A stretch of DNA of 64,000 bases from Pseudomonas fluorescens (GCF_001307155.1 NZ_CP012830.1:434001-498000), one strand, 5' to 3'; numbered from the stretch's first letter, positions 29,608 through 39,384 are shown. The notes: generated from the sequence alone by a model not told the origin. Numbers and translations: made by a program.

Positions 29608-31131
29608 CTACTTCTTGTCCTTCTTCAGCTTCTTCTGGTCCTTGTCGGATTTCTCGAAGGCCTCTTCCAGCGCACGGTTGAGGGTGCGCAGTACTTTGAC
29701 CCGGGCCCAGCGCTTGTCGTTGGCTTCCACCAGGGTCCAGGGTGAAACCTCGGTGCTGGTGCGGTCGACCATATCGCCGACAGCCGTCCGGTAGTCGTCC
29801 CACTTCTCGCGGTTGCGCCAGTCGTCTTCGGTGATCTTGAAGCGTTTGAAGGGAATGGCTTCGCGCTCCTGGAAACGCTCCAGCTGGGTCTGTTTGTCGA
29901 TGGCCAGCCAGAACTTCACGACGATCACCCCGGAGGCGCTGATCTGCTCTTCGAAGTCGTTGATTTCGCCATAGGCGCGCAGCCAGTCGGCCTGGCTGCA
30001 AAAGCCCTCGACGCGTTCCACCAGCACCCGGCCATACCAGGAACGGTCGAAGACAGTAAATTTTCCGCGCGCCGGGATCTGGCGCCAGAAACGCCACAAA
30101 TACGGCTGGGCGCGCTCGTCCTCGGTCGGCGCGGCAATCGGCACGATGCTGTACTGGCGCGGGTCGAGTGCGGCGGCCACACGACGAATCGCCCCGCCCT
30201 TGCCCGCGGCGTCATTACCCTCGAATACCGCGATCAGTGCGTGTCGGCGCATCCGTTTGTCACGCATCAGGCCGGATAACCGTGCCTGTTCGGTAATCAG
30301 TTGCTCCTCGTAATCGTCCTTTTCCAGCCGCTGGCTCATGTCCAGACTACCGAGCAAACTCAAGTGATCGACACTGGCCGACAGCGGCGCAGCGCTGACT
30401 TTGTCCGGGTTGATCTTGGGGCGCTTGAGGGCATTTTGCAGACCGTCGAGCAGGATCTTGCCCACGGTCAGACTGCGGTAATGGGCATCCACACCTTCGA
30501 TCACATGCCAGGGTGCGTAGTCGCGGCTGGTGCGGCGAATCACCCGCTCACCATACTGCACGAACTTGTCGTAGGTTTTCGATTGCTGCCAGTCCAGCGG
30601 GCTGATGCGCCAGCTGTGCAACGGGTCGTCCTGCAAGGACTTGAGGCGCGCTTTCATTTGTTGCTTGGACAGGTGAAACCAGAATTTGAAGATCACTGCG
30701 CCTTCATCGCAGAGCATTTTCTCCAGGCGTTCGGTCTGGTTGATCGCCTGGTCCAGCACCGCATCCTTGAACAGACCATGGACCCGCCCTTGCAGCATCT
30801 GGCTGTACCAGTTGCCGAAAAACACCCCCATTCGCCCCTTGGCCGGGAGCATTCGCCAATAGCGCCAGGCCGGTGGTCGCGCCAGCTCTTCATCGGTTTG
30901 CTGATCGAAGGTGCGGACCTCAATCAGTCGCGGGTCCATCCACTCATTGAGCAACTTGACCGTCTCGCCCTTGCCTGCACCTTCAATCCCGTTGATCAGC
31001 ACGATCACCGGAAATCGCGCCTGCTGCTGGAGGTCGAACTGGGCTTCAAGCAAAGCCTCACGCAACGCCGGCACTTCAGCATCGTAGGTTTCTTTATCAA
31101 TCACATGACCGATTTCAGCAGATTCGAACAT
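29608..31131 (-). CDS. pap: Polyphosphate:AMP phosphotransferase (PPK2 family)
   Basis: Start chosen at ATG 31131 (MFESAEIGHVIDKE), with GGGAG 6 nt upstream; an earlier frame of 83 codons through a REPIN is not coding. The 507-residue protein has two PPK2 domains, each with a Walker A: GIEGAGKGETVKLL (about 43) and FEGNDAAGKGGAIRR (about 300). Two-domain class II PPK2 enzymes transfer phosphate from polyphosphate to AMP, making ADP. The C-terminus is lysine-rich (KDQKKLKKDKK). It stands alone, with REP sequence on its upstream side. Confidence 0.93.
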   Translation of the reverse strand: MFESAEIGHVIDKETYDAEVPALREALLEAQFDLQQQARFPVIVLINGIEGAGKGETVKLLNEWMDPRLIEVRTFDQQTDEELARPPAWRYWRMLPAKGRMGVFFGNWYSQMLQGRVHGLFKDAVLDQAINQTERLEKMLCDEGAVIFKFWFHLSKQQMKARLKSLQDDPLHSWRISPLDWQQSKTYDKFVQYGERVIRRTSRDYAPWHVIEGVDAHYRSLTVGKILLDGLQNALKRPKINPDKVSAAPLSASVDHLSLLGSLDMSQRLEKDDYEEQLITEQARLSGLMRDKRMRRHALIAVFEGNDAAGKGGAIRRVAAALDPRQYSIVPIAAPTEDERAQPYLWRFWRQIPARGKFTVFDRSWYGRVLVERVEGFCSQADWLRAYGEINDFEEQISASGVIVVKFWLAIDKQTQLERFQEREAIPFKRFKITEDDWRNREKWDDYRTAVGDMVDRTSTEVSPWTLVEANDKRWARVKVLRTLNRALEEAFEKSDKDQKKLKKDKK

Positions 31132-31198
31132 GAGCGACTCCCTTCCAAGATTGTCCAAGACTAGCGGATTGAGCAGGTGCTTAGCAGAGAAATTCCCT

Positions 31199-31343
31199 GT
31201 GGCGAGGGCGCTTGCTCCCGCCGGCGGGTCCGCGCTCGGGCGAAGCAGTCGCGAATCAGGATGACGCGTTCTGTCCGATAAACCGCGCGCGCCGGTTTTG
31301 GGTCGGCTTCGCCGTCCAGCGGGAGCAAGCTCCCTCGCCACAA
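31199..31343. repeat. REPIN, family A
   Basis: Ends TGTGGCGAGGGCGCTTGCTC and GAGCAAGCTCCCTCGCCACA are inverted about 105 bp apart. The interior includes GGGCGAAGCAGTCGCGAATC and GGGTCGGCTTCGCCGTCCAG. The remainder of the gap 31132-31456 has only the promoter region of mnmC (downstream) and pap (upstream). Confidence 0.9.
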
Positions 31344-31456
31344 AAAACGAACCCGACCGGGACTTTCGTTGAGCCAGCATCCCCGAACGTTGCCATGGAT
31401 CAATCGCTTGTGTCGCGATCGGCTAGAATGGCCACCTAGCCTCGCTTGAGCCGACC

Positions 31457-33451
31457 ATGAACCCTGAAACACTGCCGAACCCCGTACCGCATGCCCAGCT
31501 CGACTGGGACGACCAAGGTCGCCCGCGCTCGCGGGTGTTTGACGACGTGTATTTCTCCGACCAGTCGGGCCTTGATGAAACCCGTTACGTGTTCATCGAG
31601 CAAAACCGCCTGAGCGAACGTTTTGCCGAACTGCCGGCCGGAGAAAGGTTGGTGATTGGCGAGACCGGTTTCGGTACCGGGCTGAATTTTCTCTGCGCCT
31701 GGCAATTGTTCGAGCAACAGGCTGTGGCTGGTGCACGGCTGCATTTCATCAGCGTCGAAAAGTACCCGCTGAGCCCGGCAGATATGCAACGGGCCCTGAC
31801 ACTCTGGCCCGACCTCAAACCGTTTGCCGATCAGTTGTTGGCGCAGTACGTCGCCATCCACCAGGGCTTTCAGCGACTGGTGCTGGACAATGGCCGCGTA
31901 ACCCTGACGCTGTTGATCGGTGACGTGCTGGAACAACTGCCACAGCTGGACGCGCAGATCGACGCGTGGTTTCTCGACGGCTTCGCTCCAGCGAAAAACC
32001 CCGACATGTGGACCGCTGAACTGTTTGCCGAATTGGCGCGTCTGTCGGCACCCGGTTCGACCATCAGCACCTTCACCAGCACCGGCTGGGTGCGCCGCCT
32101 GCTCAATGCGGCGGGTTTCAAAATGCGCCGCACACCGGGCATCGGCCACAAATGGGAAATCCTGCGGGGTGAGTTCGTCGGCTGGCCGCAGGAAACATCG
32201 GCCCCGGCAACCGTCAAACCCTGGTTTGCTCGCCCGAATCAACTGAGCGGCGAACGTCGTGCACTGGTGATCGGCGCCGGACTGGCCGGTTGCGCCAGCG
32301 CCGCCAGCCTCGCCGCGCGCGGTTGGCAGGTCAGCCTACTGGAACGGCATGCCGACCTGGCCCAAGAAGCCTCCGGCAACCCGCAAGGCGTGCTGTACCT
32401 GAAACTCTCGGCCCACGGCACCGCACTTTCGCAATTGATCGTCAGCGGTTTCGGGCACACCCGGCGCTTGCTTGAACACTTGCAACGTGGCGTCGATTGG
32501 GACGATTGCGGCGTGCTGCAACTGGCATTCAATGCCAAGGAAGCCGAGCGTCAGGCGCAACTGGCGGCGGCCTTCCCCGCCGATCTGTTGCACCTGCTGG
32601 ACCAGCCGCACGCGCAGGCCCAGGCCGGAATCGAACTGGCCCATGGCGGGCTGTTCTATCCAGAGGGTGGTTGGGTTCATCTGCCGGCCCTGTGCCAATG
32701 GCAAGCATCGCCCCCCAATGTCCAACTGCTGACGCACCGCGATGTACTGGAACTGCGCAAGGTCGATGATCAGTGGCAAGCCTGGGACGGCGAGACCCTG
32801 CTCGCCAGCGCGCCCGTGGTGGTACTGGCCGGCGCGGCGGAAATCAAACGCTTCGCACACAGTGCCGAGCTGCCGCTCAAACGCATTCGCGGGCAAATCA
32901 CCCGCTTGGCGCAAACCGCTGAGAGCCGGTGTCTGGCGACGGTGGTCTGCGCTGAAGGTTACGTCGCACCCGCACGCTTGGGTGAACACACCCTGGGTGC
33001 CAGCTTCGATTTCAAGAGCGACGACCTGACTCCGACGACTGCCGAACACCTTGGCAACCTGGAGCTGCTCGAGGAAATATCCAGCGACCTGGTCACTCGT
33101 CTGCACGCCAGACAGCTGGACCCGGAACAGCTACAAGGTCGCGCCGCGTTCCGCTGCACCAGCCCCGACTACCTGCCGATCGTCGGCCCATTGGCTGACA
33201 GCCAGGCGTTCGCCCAGGCCTACACCGCACTGAGCAAAGACGCTCGGCAGGTGCCAGACATCGCGTGTCCATGGCTCGACGGGTTGTACATCAACAGCGG
33301 GCACGGTTCACGCGGATTGATCACCGCACCGCTGTCCGGCGAATTGCTGGCGGCGTGGCTGGACAACGAACCGTTGCCCCTGCCGCGAAGCGTCGCCGAG
33401 GCCTGTCATCCGAATCGGTTTGCCTTGCGCAAGCTGATTCGCGGTTCGTGA
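31457..33451 (+). CDS. mnmC: Bifunctional tRNA mnm5s2U34 enzyme MnmC
   Basis: MnmC performs the last two steps of mnm5s2U synthesis at the tRNA wobble uridine. The N-terminal MnmD methyltransferase (about 1-240) has the SAM motif GETGFGTGLNFL and DGFAPAKNPDMW. The C-terminal oxidase (about 270-664) has the FAD motif VIGAGLAGCASAA and the C-terminal dinucleotide half GLYINSGHGSRG. The full 664 residues agree with E. coli MnmC. In bacteria the two activities can be separate; here they are fused as in enterobacteria. Confidence 0.96.
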   Translation: MNPETLPNPVPHAQLDWDDQGRPRSRVFDDVYFSDQSGLDETRYVFIEQNRLSERFAELPAGERLVIGETGFGTGLNFLCAWQLFEQQAVAGARLHFISVEKYPLSPADMQRALTLWPDLKPFADQLLAQYVAIHQGFQRLVLDNGRVTLTLLIGDVLEQLPQLDAQIDAWFLDGFAPAKNPDMWTAELFAELARLSAPGSTISTFTSTGWVRRLLNAAGFKMRRTPGIGHKWEILRGEFVGWPQETSAPATVKPWFARPNQLSGERRALVIGAGLAGCASAASLAARGWQVSLLERHADLAQEASGNPQGVLYLKLSAHGTALSQLIVSGFGHTRRLLEHLQRGVDWDDCGVLQLAFNAKEAERQAQLAAAFPADLLHLLDQPHAQAQAGIELAHGGLFYPEGGWVHLPALCQWQASPPNVQLLTHRDVLELRKVDDQWQAWDGETLLASAPVVVLAGAAEIKRFAHSAELPLKRIRGQITRLAQTAESRCLATVVCAEGYVAPARLGEHTLGASFDFKSDDLTPTTAEHLGNLELLEEISSDLVTRLHARQLDPEQLQGRAAFRCTSPDYLPIVGPLADSQAFAQAYTALSKDARQVPDIACPWLDGLYINSGHGSRGLITAPLSGELLAAWLDNEPLPLPRSVAEACHPNRFALRKLIRGS

Positions 33452-33529
33452 TGATGGGATCAAGGCGGACAGACTGGTCCTGCGGCGTGAAGCGCCGTAG
33501 GATCGCCGAATTGATGATCCGAGGTGCCT

Positions 33530-33757
33530 ATGCTGATTCCCCACGACCAACTTGAAGTCGACACCCTGACCCGCCTGATCGAAGACTTCGTCACCCGTGA
33601 CGGTACCGACAATGGCGACGAAACCCCGCTGGAAACCCGCGTGTTGCGGGTGCGCCATGCGTTGAGCAAAGGTCAGGCGCTGATCGTGTTCGATCCTGAA
33701 AGCCAGCAATGCCAACTGATGCTCAAGCACGATGTGCCCAAGCACCTGTTTGATTGA
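33530..33757 (+). CDS. YheU family protein
   Basis: A 75-residue acidic protein starting MLIPHDQLEVDTL, with GAGG 5 nt before the ATG at 33530 (a GTG two codons earlier is less likely). The middle GDETPLETRVLRVRHALSKGQ and the ending DPESQQCQLMLKHDVP are the pattern of the YheU (COG3089, UPF0270) family. The function is unknown. It runs toward the csrA paralogue, whose stop is 37 bp away. Confidence 0.88.
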   Translation: MLIPHDQLEVDTLTRLIEDFVTRDGTDNGDETPLETRVLRVRHALSKGQALIVFDPESQQCQLMLKHDVPKHLFD

Positions 33758-33794
33758 GCACCCGTTTGGCCGGGCAGCTATTTGATCGAGTACT

Positions 33795-33980
33795 TCAGCC
33801 GCGTTTGCCGTGTACCTGTTTGGCCTGAATGCGCTCGTAGACTTCGGCACGATGCACATTGATGTTTTGCGGGGCTTCAATACCGAAGCGGACATTGCCT
33901 CCGTTCACGGCGAGGATACGCACAGAGATGTTGTCGCCAATGGAGATCATTTCGCCCACAACGCGGCTGAGTACGAGCAT
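33795..33980 (-). CDS. csrA: CsrA/Rsm-family RNA-binding regulator (divergent paralogue)
   Basis: The 61-residue product starts at ATG 33980 (MLVLSRVVGEMISIGD). CsrA proteins bind GGA motifs in mRNA leaders and control translation and decay. The beta-strand core and the conserved VHRAEVYERIQ with the key Arg are present, so RNA binding is likely. It differs clearly from the common Pseudomonas RsmA (MLILTRKVGESINIGD...) at many positions, and the neighbourhood (YheU, YnfA) is not that of rsmA. It therefore looks like a paralogue such as those in P. syringae. Confidence 0.85.
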   Translation of the reverse strand: MLVLSRVVGEMISIGDNISVRILAVNGGNVRFGIEAPQNINVHRAEVYERIQAKQVHGKRG

Positions 33981-34121
33981 GGCTCTAGTCCTTGAGATTA
34001 CCGGGCCTTGAAGATGACCGGCTGAAGCCGGGTCTACAATGCAACAGCGGCAAAACAGTCCCCCCCTACACGGCAAAACGACTCCTCTTACAGACTTCCC
34101 TTTCACGGCAACATCAATGAC

Positions 34122-34454
34122 TCAAGGTGTCGTGAAGCGTGGGCCAAACAGAATGATGCTCGCGCCTAGTACGCACAGTGCAACGCCCAGCCAGTCCGAG
34201 CCCAACGGTCGAATCCGCTCGACCACGCCGAGCCAGCCGATGGACGCAACAATGTAAATGCCGCCGTAGGCTGCATAAGCACGGCCCGCGTAGGTCGATT
34301 CGACTTTGGTCAGCACAAGGGCGAACAGCGTCAGGCTGAGCAGCGCCGGCACGACCCACCAGATGCTTTTGCCCTGCCGCAACCACATCCAGAAAGCGAA
34401 ACAGCCGGCGATTTCGAACAGCGCCGCAAGGAAAAACCACAGGTAATTGAGCAT
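34122..34454 (-). CDS. YnfA/UPF0060 family membrane protein
   Basis: A 110-residue inner-membrane protein with four hydrophobic helices (about 3-22, 30-48, 60-77 and 87-105). It has the family pattern [12 protein letters not shown] and [21 protein letters not shown], with an acidic residue in helix 1 and in ESTYAGR. The family resembles small multidrug resistance proteins but its substrate is unknown. The ATG at 34454 is chosen over an upstream GTG. Confidence 0.93.
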   Translation of the reverse strand: MLNYLWFFLAALFEIAGCFAFWMWLRQGKSIWWVVPALLSLTLFALVLTKVESTYAGRAYAAYGGIYIVASIGWLGVVERIRPLGSDWLGVALCVLGASIILFGPRFTTP

Positions 34455-34518
34455 GCACACATCTCGTCAGGGCGGCCAGAAGCGGCAACCCTAACGACGC
34501 AGCCCGCTACTCGCAAGC

Positions 34519-35334
34519 TCAGCTGGCGCTTTGCCTGGCCTTGGCGCGCATCTTGTCGGCCATCACGGTCATCTCGTTGTAGAGCAACTGCGGATTCTTC
34601 TGTTTGAGTGCCCAGGCCATACGGCCCTGCTCATGGGGCAGGATCATGAACTCACCTGCGGCAACATGCTGGTAGATGTAGTCAGCGATATCGCTGGCGG
34701 TAATCGGCGAGCTTTCCAGCAACTTGCCGACCTGGGCTTTCATGGCCGGGGTCGGGCCACGGAAGGAGTCCAGCAGGTTGGTCTGGAAGAACGACGGGCA
34801 GACCACATGCACAGTGATTTCCTGCTGTGCCAGTTCAATCAGCAGGCTCTCGGACAGCGCCACGACACCGGCCTTGGCCACGTTGTAGTTGCTCATGGCA
34901 GGCCCCTGCATCAACGCAGCCATCGAGGCGATGTTGATGATCTTGCCTTTACTCTTTTCCAGCAGCGGCAGGAACGCCTTGCAGCCTTTGACCACGCCCA
35001 TCAGGTTAATCGCAATCTGCCAATCCCAGTCTTCCAGCGACAGCTCACTGAAGAAACCGCCCGAGGCCACGCCGGCGTTGTTGACGATCACATCGATGCC
35101 GCCCAGCTTCTCTTCACAGGCTTGGGCGAAGGCGGTCAGCTGGCTGTAGTCGCGCACATCGCAACGCTGAATGAAACCGTCACCACCCGTCTCACGGACC
35201 TGTTTCAGGGTTTCTTTCAAGCCTGGCTCGCTGACATCGGACAAGGCCAACTGCCAGCCTTCTCGAGCCCAGCGCAGAGCGATTTCGCGACCCAGGCCGG
35301 ACCCGGCACCAGTGATCATCATGCGATTTTGCAT
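34519..35334 (-). CDS. Short-chain dehydrogenase/reductase
   Basis: A 271-residue SDR starting at ATG 35334 (MQNRMMITGAGSGLGR). The cofactor motif TGAGSGLG, NNAGVASGG, catalytic Ser in NIASMAALMQ and YNVAKAGVVAL (Tyr-x3-Lys) are present. The C-terminal part extends beyond a classical SDR and contains HEQGRMAWALKQKNPQLL, as in large SDRs labelled 3-oxoacyl- or cyclohexanol-type dehydrogenases; the substrate is not evident. A longer frame to 35484 has no Shine-Dalgarno. It is transcribed away from the LTA-synthase gene's terminator. Confidence 0.9.
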   Translation of the reverse strand: MQNRMMITGAGSGLGREIALRWAREGWQLALSDVSEPGLKETLKQVRETGGDGFIQRCDVRDYSQLTAFAQACEEKLGGIDVIVNNAGVASGGFFSELSLEDWDWQIAINLMGVVKGCKAFLPLLEKSKGKIINIASMAALMQGPAMSNYNVAKAGVVALSESLLIELAQQEITVHVVCPSFFQTNLLDSFRGPTPAMKAQVGKLLESSPITASDIADYIYQHVAAGEFMILPHEQGRMAWALKQKNPQLLYNEMTVMADKMRAKARQSAS

Positions 35335-35517
35335 AGGGAGTTGCCTTGATGTTCCGGGGGAAGATGCTCGCAGTGTAGCGAAGGATTTTCCTACACCCAT
35401 GACCATCAGATTGCTGAATACCCCAGGCAAACCGTAGCGGTTGCATGGCACGGAAACGCGCCGAGCCGACCGGGTTGTCGGCAAGGTTCAACCGCCCGCC
35501 GACAGATTCGGCAGACG

Positions 35518-35548
35518 AAAAAAAAGGCCCTCGCGGGCCTCTTTTTTA
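35518..35548 (-). terminator. Terminator of the LTA-synthase-like gene
   Basis: AGGCCC-TCGC-GGGCCT with an A run on the left and a T run on the right. It lies 9 bp past the sulfatase-family stop codon and could work in either direction. Confidence 0.9.
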
Positions 35549-35556
35549 TTGACGGT

Positions 35557-37650
35557 TTACTTGGTCTGCATGCTTTCAGTCACGCCGGCGGTGTTATCCA
35601 GCAAGCTCTTGGTCGCGGTTTGCAGGAACGCTTCCAGCTTGAGCTTCAGCTCAGCGGTACGCGGTGCATTCGGGATGATTTCGGCATGCGGGTTGGCACC
35701 CAGCTGGTACTGGTACATCTTCGGATCCATTTCCTTTTCCTTCGGCAGAATCAGGATCTGGTCAGCCGTGACGATGGCCGTGGTCTGTTCAGTACCCGAT
35801 GGCTTGATCACGCCGAAACCGGTGTCGCCTTGCGGTAGGTTGAGCAGGTCTCGTCCCCAGCACTGTTGACGCACTTCGCCACCGAGGCGGCCCATGATGG
35901 TCGGCACGATGTCGATCTGAGTGCCCACTGTGTGGTCACGCTGACCGAATTTTTCCTGGATGCCCGGTGCAATCATCAGCATCGGCACGTTGAAGCGGCC
36001 CAGGTCCATTTCGGTGATTTGACGCTCGTTGCCGAAACCATGGTCGCCCACGATGACAAACAGGGTTTCCTTGAAGTACGGCTCTTTACGGGCCTTTTCA
36101 AAGAACTGCCCCAACGCCCAGTCGGCGTAACGCATGGCCGTCAAATGCTCGTTCAGGCTGCCACGATCAGTGACTTTTTCGACCGGCAATGGCGTCGGCA
36201 AGGCATAGGGAGTGTGGTTGGACAGGGTTTGCAGCAGCGCGTAGAACGGCTTGCCTTCGCGCGCCTTGAGTTCCTGCAGGCCACGGTCGAACATGTCCTG
36301 GTCGGACACGCCCCACGTCGGGTCGGAGAACACCGGGTTGACGTAGTCGTTACGCCCGATGAAGTTGGTCATGCCCTGGTTGCTGAAGAAGCCCGACTGG
36401 TTGTCCCAGGCAAAATCACCGTTGTAGACGTACACATCGTCGTAGTTACGGGCGCTGAGCAACTGTGGCAGGCCGGACAGCATGTGGCTGCCTTCCGGGG
36501 TCTGCATCAGGTATTCGAAACCTGGCAGGTTCGGGAAGCAGGCCATGGTGGCGAACATACCCTGGTGGGTATGAGTGCCGTTGGAGAAGAAGCGGTCGAA
36601 CAACAGGCCTTCTTTCGACAGTTTATCGAGGTTGGGCGTGATGTTGCCCGGCGCGCCCAAGGCACCGACCGAGTGACCGGCCATGCTTTCCATCAGGATC
36701 ACAACGACGTTCTTGATCGGCAGCGTCTTGTCGGCCGGTGGCGTGTAATCGCGGCGTACCGCAGCGATACCGGCATCAACCAGCTTATCGTCCGGCATCA
36801 CCAGCATATCGCGGACAATTTTCTGGGCCACGGACTGTTCCATCGTCGGCTTCCAGATGTTGTCGCGCTCTTCGGACATGCGGCTCTTTGCAGCAGCAAC
36901 CAATTGCAACGTGCCGTTCAGGCCCAACTGGTTGGCGAAGTTCGACTCGGTGGTGTAAACGTCACCCCAACGCAGCGGCGGACCTTGACGCAACGTGCCA
37001 CGGGCAGCCACGACGCAGATCAACAGGCAAACCACGAATACCGCGATGCGCGCGTACCACGGGGCTACCTGACGGGTGCTGATGGCGCCACCGCTGAACG
37101 GGCCGCGTGGGCGGGTTGCACGGTCGGCGCCCTTGAACGCCAGGCTCAGCAACCAGGTGCCAACGGCCCAGGCCAACAGATAACGGACGACCGGGAAGCC
37201 ATACCAGAGCATGCTCATGACGGTTTTCGGGTCTTCCTTCACATACTGGAAGACCAGGCCGTTGAGGCGCTGGTGGAACTCACGGTAGAAGTCCATTTCC
37301 ATCAGGCCGAGGAACAGCGCGATGCTCGAGGCGATGGTCAGCCAGCACCGGAACAGACCACGGGCAGCCATCGCCCGGACACTGAACAGGGACAGCAATA
37401 GTGGAATGCTGAGGTAGACCACCAGGCGCAGGTCAAAACGCAAGCCATTGGCGAACGCTTCGAGGAAGGTCGAGGCGGGTGTGTCGAGGATCATCTCCCG
37501 GTTGTACACCAGCAGCGCAACGCGCAGCAGGGAGAGCATTGCCATCATGACCACGGCACAGAGCAGTGTGTACGCCAGATGCGATTTGACGGTCGGTTGC
37601 AGCAAGCGATTCGAAGCTCGCGGCTGACTAAGGGCGTCCGGGTTAGCCAT
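35557..37650 (-). CDS. LTA-synthase-family sulfatase membrane protein
   Basis: Product of 697 residues from ATG 37650 (MANPDALSQP); an alternative ATG at 37668 adds six residues, and both lack a strong Shine-Dalgarno. Five membrane helices lie in the first ~210 residues, then a large periplasmic domain of the alkaline phosphatase/sulfatase fold (about 290-640) with VVVILMESMAGHSVGALG (Ser/Thr nucleophile region SMAG, TPNLDKLSKEG) and VGDHGFG. In Gram-negatives such proteins are thought to add phosphoglycerol or phosphoethanolamine to envelope glycans; the substrate here is not known. A P. aeruginosa relative also lies near speE. Confidence 0.88.
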   Translation of the reverse strand: MANPDALSQPRASNRLLQPTVKSHLAYTLLCAVVMMAMLSLLRVALLVYNREMILDTPASTFLEAFANGLRFDLRLVVYLSIPLLLSLFSVRAMAARGLFRCWLTIASSIALFLGLMEMDFYREFHQRLNGLVFQYVKEDPKTVMSMLWYGFPVVRYLLAWAVGTWLLSLAFKGADRATRPRGPFSGGAISTRQVAPWYARIAVFVVCLLICVVAARGTLRQGPPLRWGDVYTTESNFANQLGLNGTLQLVAAAKSRMSEERDNIWKPTMEQSVAQKIVRDMLVMPDDKLVDAGIAAVRRDYTPPADKTLPIKNVVVILMESMAGHSVGALGAPGNITPNLDKLSKEGLLFDRFFSNGTHTHQGMFATMACFPNLPGFEYLMQTPEGSHMLSGLPQLLSARNYDDVYVYNGDFAWDNQSGFFSNQGMTNFIGRNDYVNPVFSDPTWGVSDQDMFDRGLQELKAREGKPFYALLQTLSNHTPYALPTPLPVEKVTDRGSLNEHLTAMRYADWALGQFFEKARKEPYFKETLFVIVGDHGFGNERQITEMDLGRFNVPMLMIAPGIQEKFGQRDHTVGTQIDIVPTIMGRLGGEVRQQCWGRDLLNLPQGDTGFGVIKPSGTEQTTAIVTADQILILPKEKEMDPKMYQYQLGANPHAEIIPNAPRTAELKLKLEAFLQTATKSLLDNTAGVTESMQTK

Positions 37651-37928
37651 GTCGTTTATAGGACTCATTGGAAGTTGAAGTTTCAAAGATGTTGCGGCGC
37701 CCTGCCCTCCGTTGCGATTACTTGCAGGAAGTGGCCGGGAGCGTGCGCGATGCGCAAATGTTGCACGATCACTCGCGGCATTACCATTCATTACTGGCAA
37801 ACACCCCCCCAAAGCCTGGCTTCCAGGGCTCTGGAACAAGAGTCACAGGGGGTTGAGCGTTAAATCGGCGTGGGTGAATTGTCTTGGAGTGTTTGTGAAA
37901 ATTTCGTGCAACGTATATCTGGAAACAC
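37651..37928. other. Upstream region of the LTA-synthase-like gene
   Basis: This 280-bp stretch before the speE terminator has no readable gene. The frame at 37579-37863 on the plus strand overlaps the 5' part of the sulfatase gene and has no ribosome-binding site. It holds the promoter for 35557-37650. Confidence 0.5.
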
Positions 37929-37951
37929 AAAAAGGGCCTCTCGGCCCTTTT
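37929..37951 (-). terminator. Terminator of speE
   Basis: AAAAAGGGCC-TCTC-GGCCCTTTT immediately after the speE stop codon on the minus strand. Confidence 0.85.
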
Positions 37952-37964
37952 CGGTCAGCCCGGC

Positions 37965-38840
37965 TTAATCATTACTCGGCTTGTTCACCGCTTGCAGCAC
38001 GTACTGCGGAAGAGCGAATGCGCCAATATGGATTTCCGGATTGTAGTAGCGGGTGATGATGCCGCTGCCGGCAAAACGCTGACTCAGGGTTTCGCGCGAC
38101 AGCTTGCGGTACGCCGTGTTGGTCGCGCCCCAGGCAAACGTCATGGCACCGCCGATATAGGTTGGCACCGCAGCCTGATAGAAGTGCCAGTCCGGGAACA
38201 GACTGCGCAAGCGCCCGGCGGTGGTTTTCACTTCTTCGATCTGCATGAACGGCGTGCCGTTCTGGGTCACCAGAATACCGCCTTCATTCAGGCAGCGGCG
38301 GCAGGCCTGGTAGAAGTTCTCCGAGAACAGCACTTCACCCGGACCGATCGGGTCGGTGGAGTCAGAGATGATCACGTCGAATTTTTCCTGGGTGGTGGCG
38401 ACAAAACGCATGCCATCGTCGATCACCAGGTTCAGGCGTGGATCATCGAACGCACCTTTGGAGTGATTCGGCAGGAATTCCTTGCACATGTCGACCACGG
38501 TGCCGTCGATTTCGACCATGGTGATGTGTTCGACACTGCGGTGCTTGGCCACTTCACGCAGCATGCCGCCGTCGCCACCGCCGATGATCAATACGCGCTT
38601 GGCGGAGCCGTGAGCCAAGATCGGCACGTGAGTGAGCATCTCGTGGTAGATGAACTCGTCGGCTTCGGTGGTCTGGATCACACCGTCGAGCGCCATGACC
38701 CGGCCCATGCGCGGGTTCTCGAAAATCACCAGGTGCTGGTGCTCGGTGCGCACTTCGTGCAGCAGTTTTTCCATGCGAAAACGCTGGCCGTAGCCTTCGT
38801 AGAGGGTTTCCAGGTACTCGCAGGTGTTGGTGGTGCTCAT
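37965..38840 (-). CDS. speE: Polyamine aminopropyltransferase (spermidine synthase)
   Basis: The enzyme transfers the aminopropyl group of decarboxylated SAM to putrescine, giving spermidine and methylthioadenosine. Start at ATG 38840 ([18 protein letters not shown]), preceded by GGGGGA; 291 residues. The SAM-type motif is [13 protein letters not shown], and [10 protein letters not shown] carries the catalytic aspartate. Its by-product MTA is the substrate of mtaD and the mtn genes in this window. The gene has its own terminator. Confidence 0.95.
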   Translation of the reverse strand: MSTTNTCEYLETLYEGYGQRFRMEKLLHEVRTEHQHLVIFENPRMGRVMALDGVIQTTEADEFIYHEMLTHVPILAHGSAKRVLIIGGGDGGMLREVAKHRSVEHITMVEIDGTVVDMCKEFLPNHSKGAFDDPRLNLVIDDGMRFVATTQEKFDVIISDSTDPIGPGEVLFSENFYQACRRCLNEGGILVTQNGTPFMQIEEVKTTAGRLRSLFPDWHFYQAAVPTYIGGAMTFAWGATNTAYRKLSRETLSQRFAGSGIITRYYNPEIHIGAFALPQYVLQAVNKPSND

Positions 38841-38998
38841 GGGAAGTCCCCCGGTGAATGCTGGTGGCAACGGACGGTCACCCGCCCATGACGGACAATC
38901 GCAGGCGCCGGGCTGGCGATTGTCCACGGAAAGGCGCGCATTCTACGTCGCCGAACATGACAGGTCGAACCTCACGTTACGGCTGGCCATACTTCGGC

Positions 38999-39088
38999 GT
39001 AGGAGCAAGGCTTGCCCGCGATGCAGACTCCGCGTTTTTTCAGCCAAACCGCGTTATCGTTCATCGCGGGCAAGCCTTGTTCCTACAG
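38999..39088. repeat. REPIN, family B
   Basis: GTAGGAGCAAGGCTTGCCCG and CGGGCAAGCCTTGTTCCTAC are inverted, about 50 bp apart, between speE and the PLDc_N gene. Confidence 0.92.
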
Positions 39089-39104
39089 GGTCATGGTGTG
39101 GGGG

Positions 39105-39296
39105 TTAGAACCGTACGTTGCCCCGAGGGCCCGCAATTGCCCAAATAACCAGGCCCAGCACCGGAAGCAGGAGAATCAGCAGCACCCAGATGATTTTCAT
39201 CCCGGTTTCTGCACCGCTTTTAAGCACGTTGATGATCGCCCAGATATCCAGCGCGAGGATGATCAGGCCAACCAGGCCATTGAAGGTGGAACCCAT
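39105..39296 (-). CDS. PLDc_N-domain small membrane protein
   Basis: A 63-residue membrane protein with two hydrophobic helices (about 5-26 and 35-55). The short polar connection (KSGAETGMK) and the WVLLILLLPVLGLVIW-AIAGPRG end are those of the phospholipase D-nuclease N-terminal domain, which in longer proteins precedes a PLD domain and here stands alone. The function of the isolated domain is unknown. It is followed by the REPIN and faces speE's end. Confidence 0.85.
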   Translation of the reverse strand: MGSTFNGLVGLIILALDIWAIINVLKSGAETGMKIIWVLLILLLPVLGLVIWAIAGPRGNVRF

Positions 39297-39384
39297 GGTG
39301 TCGCTCCCAGGAGAAGAATTTCCCCCTTAGGATAGTCGGGCCTGACAAGGGCTCCGATTTATTACGGTTGGCGCCGTAATGGCC

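Noticed and set aside
31132..31380. N-terminal extension of pap by 83 residues
   Set aside because: It reads through a REPIN; the ATG at 31131 has a good GGGAG site and fits the family length.
33478..33502. Hairpin TCCTGCGGCG/CGCCGTAGGA between mnmC and the YheU gene as a terminator
   Set aside because: Short stem, no T run and it lies directly before the YheU start; may be only part of a leader.
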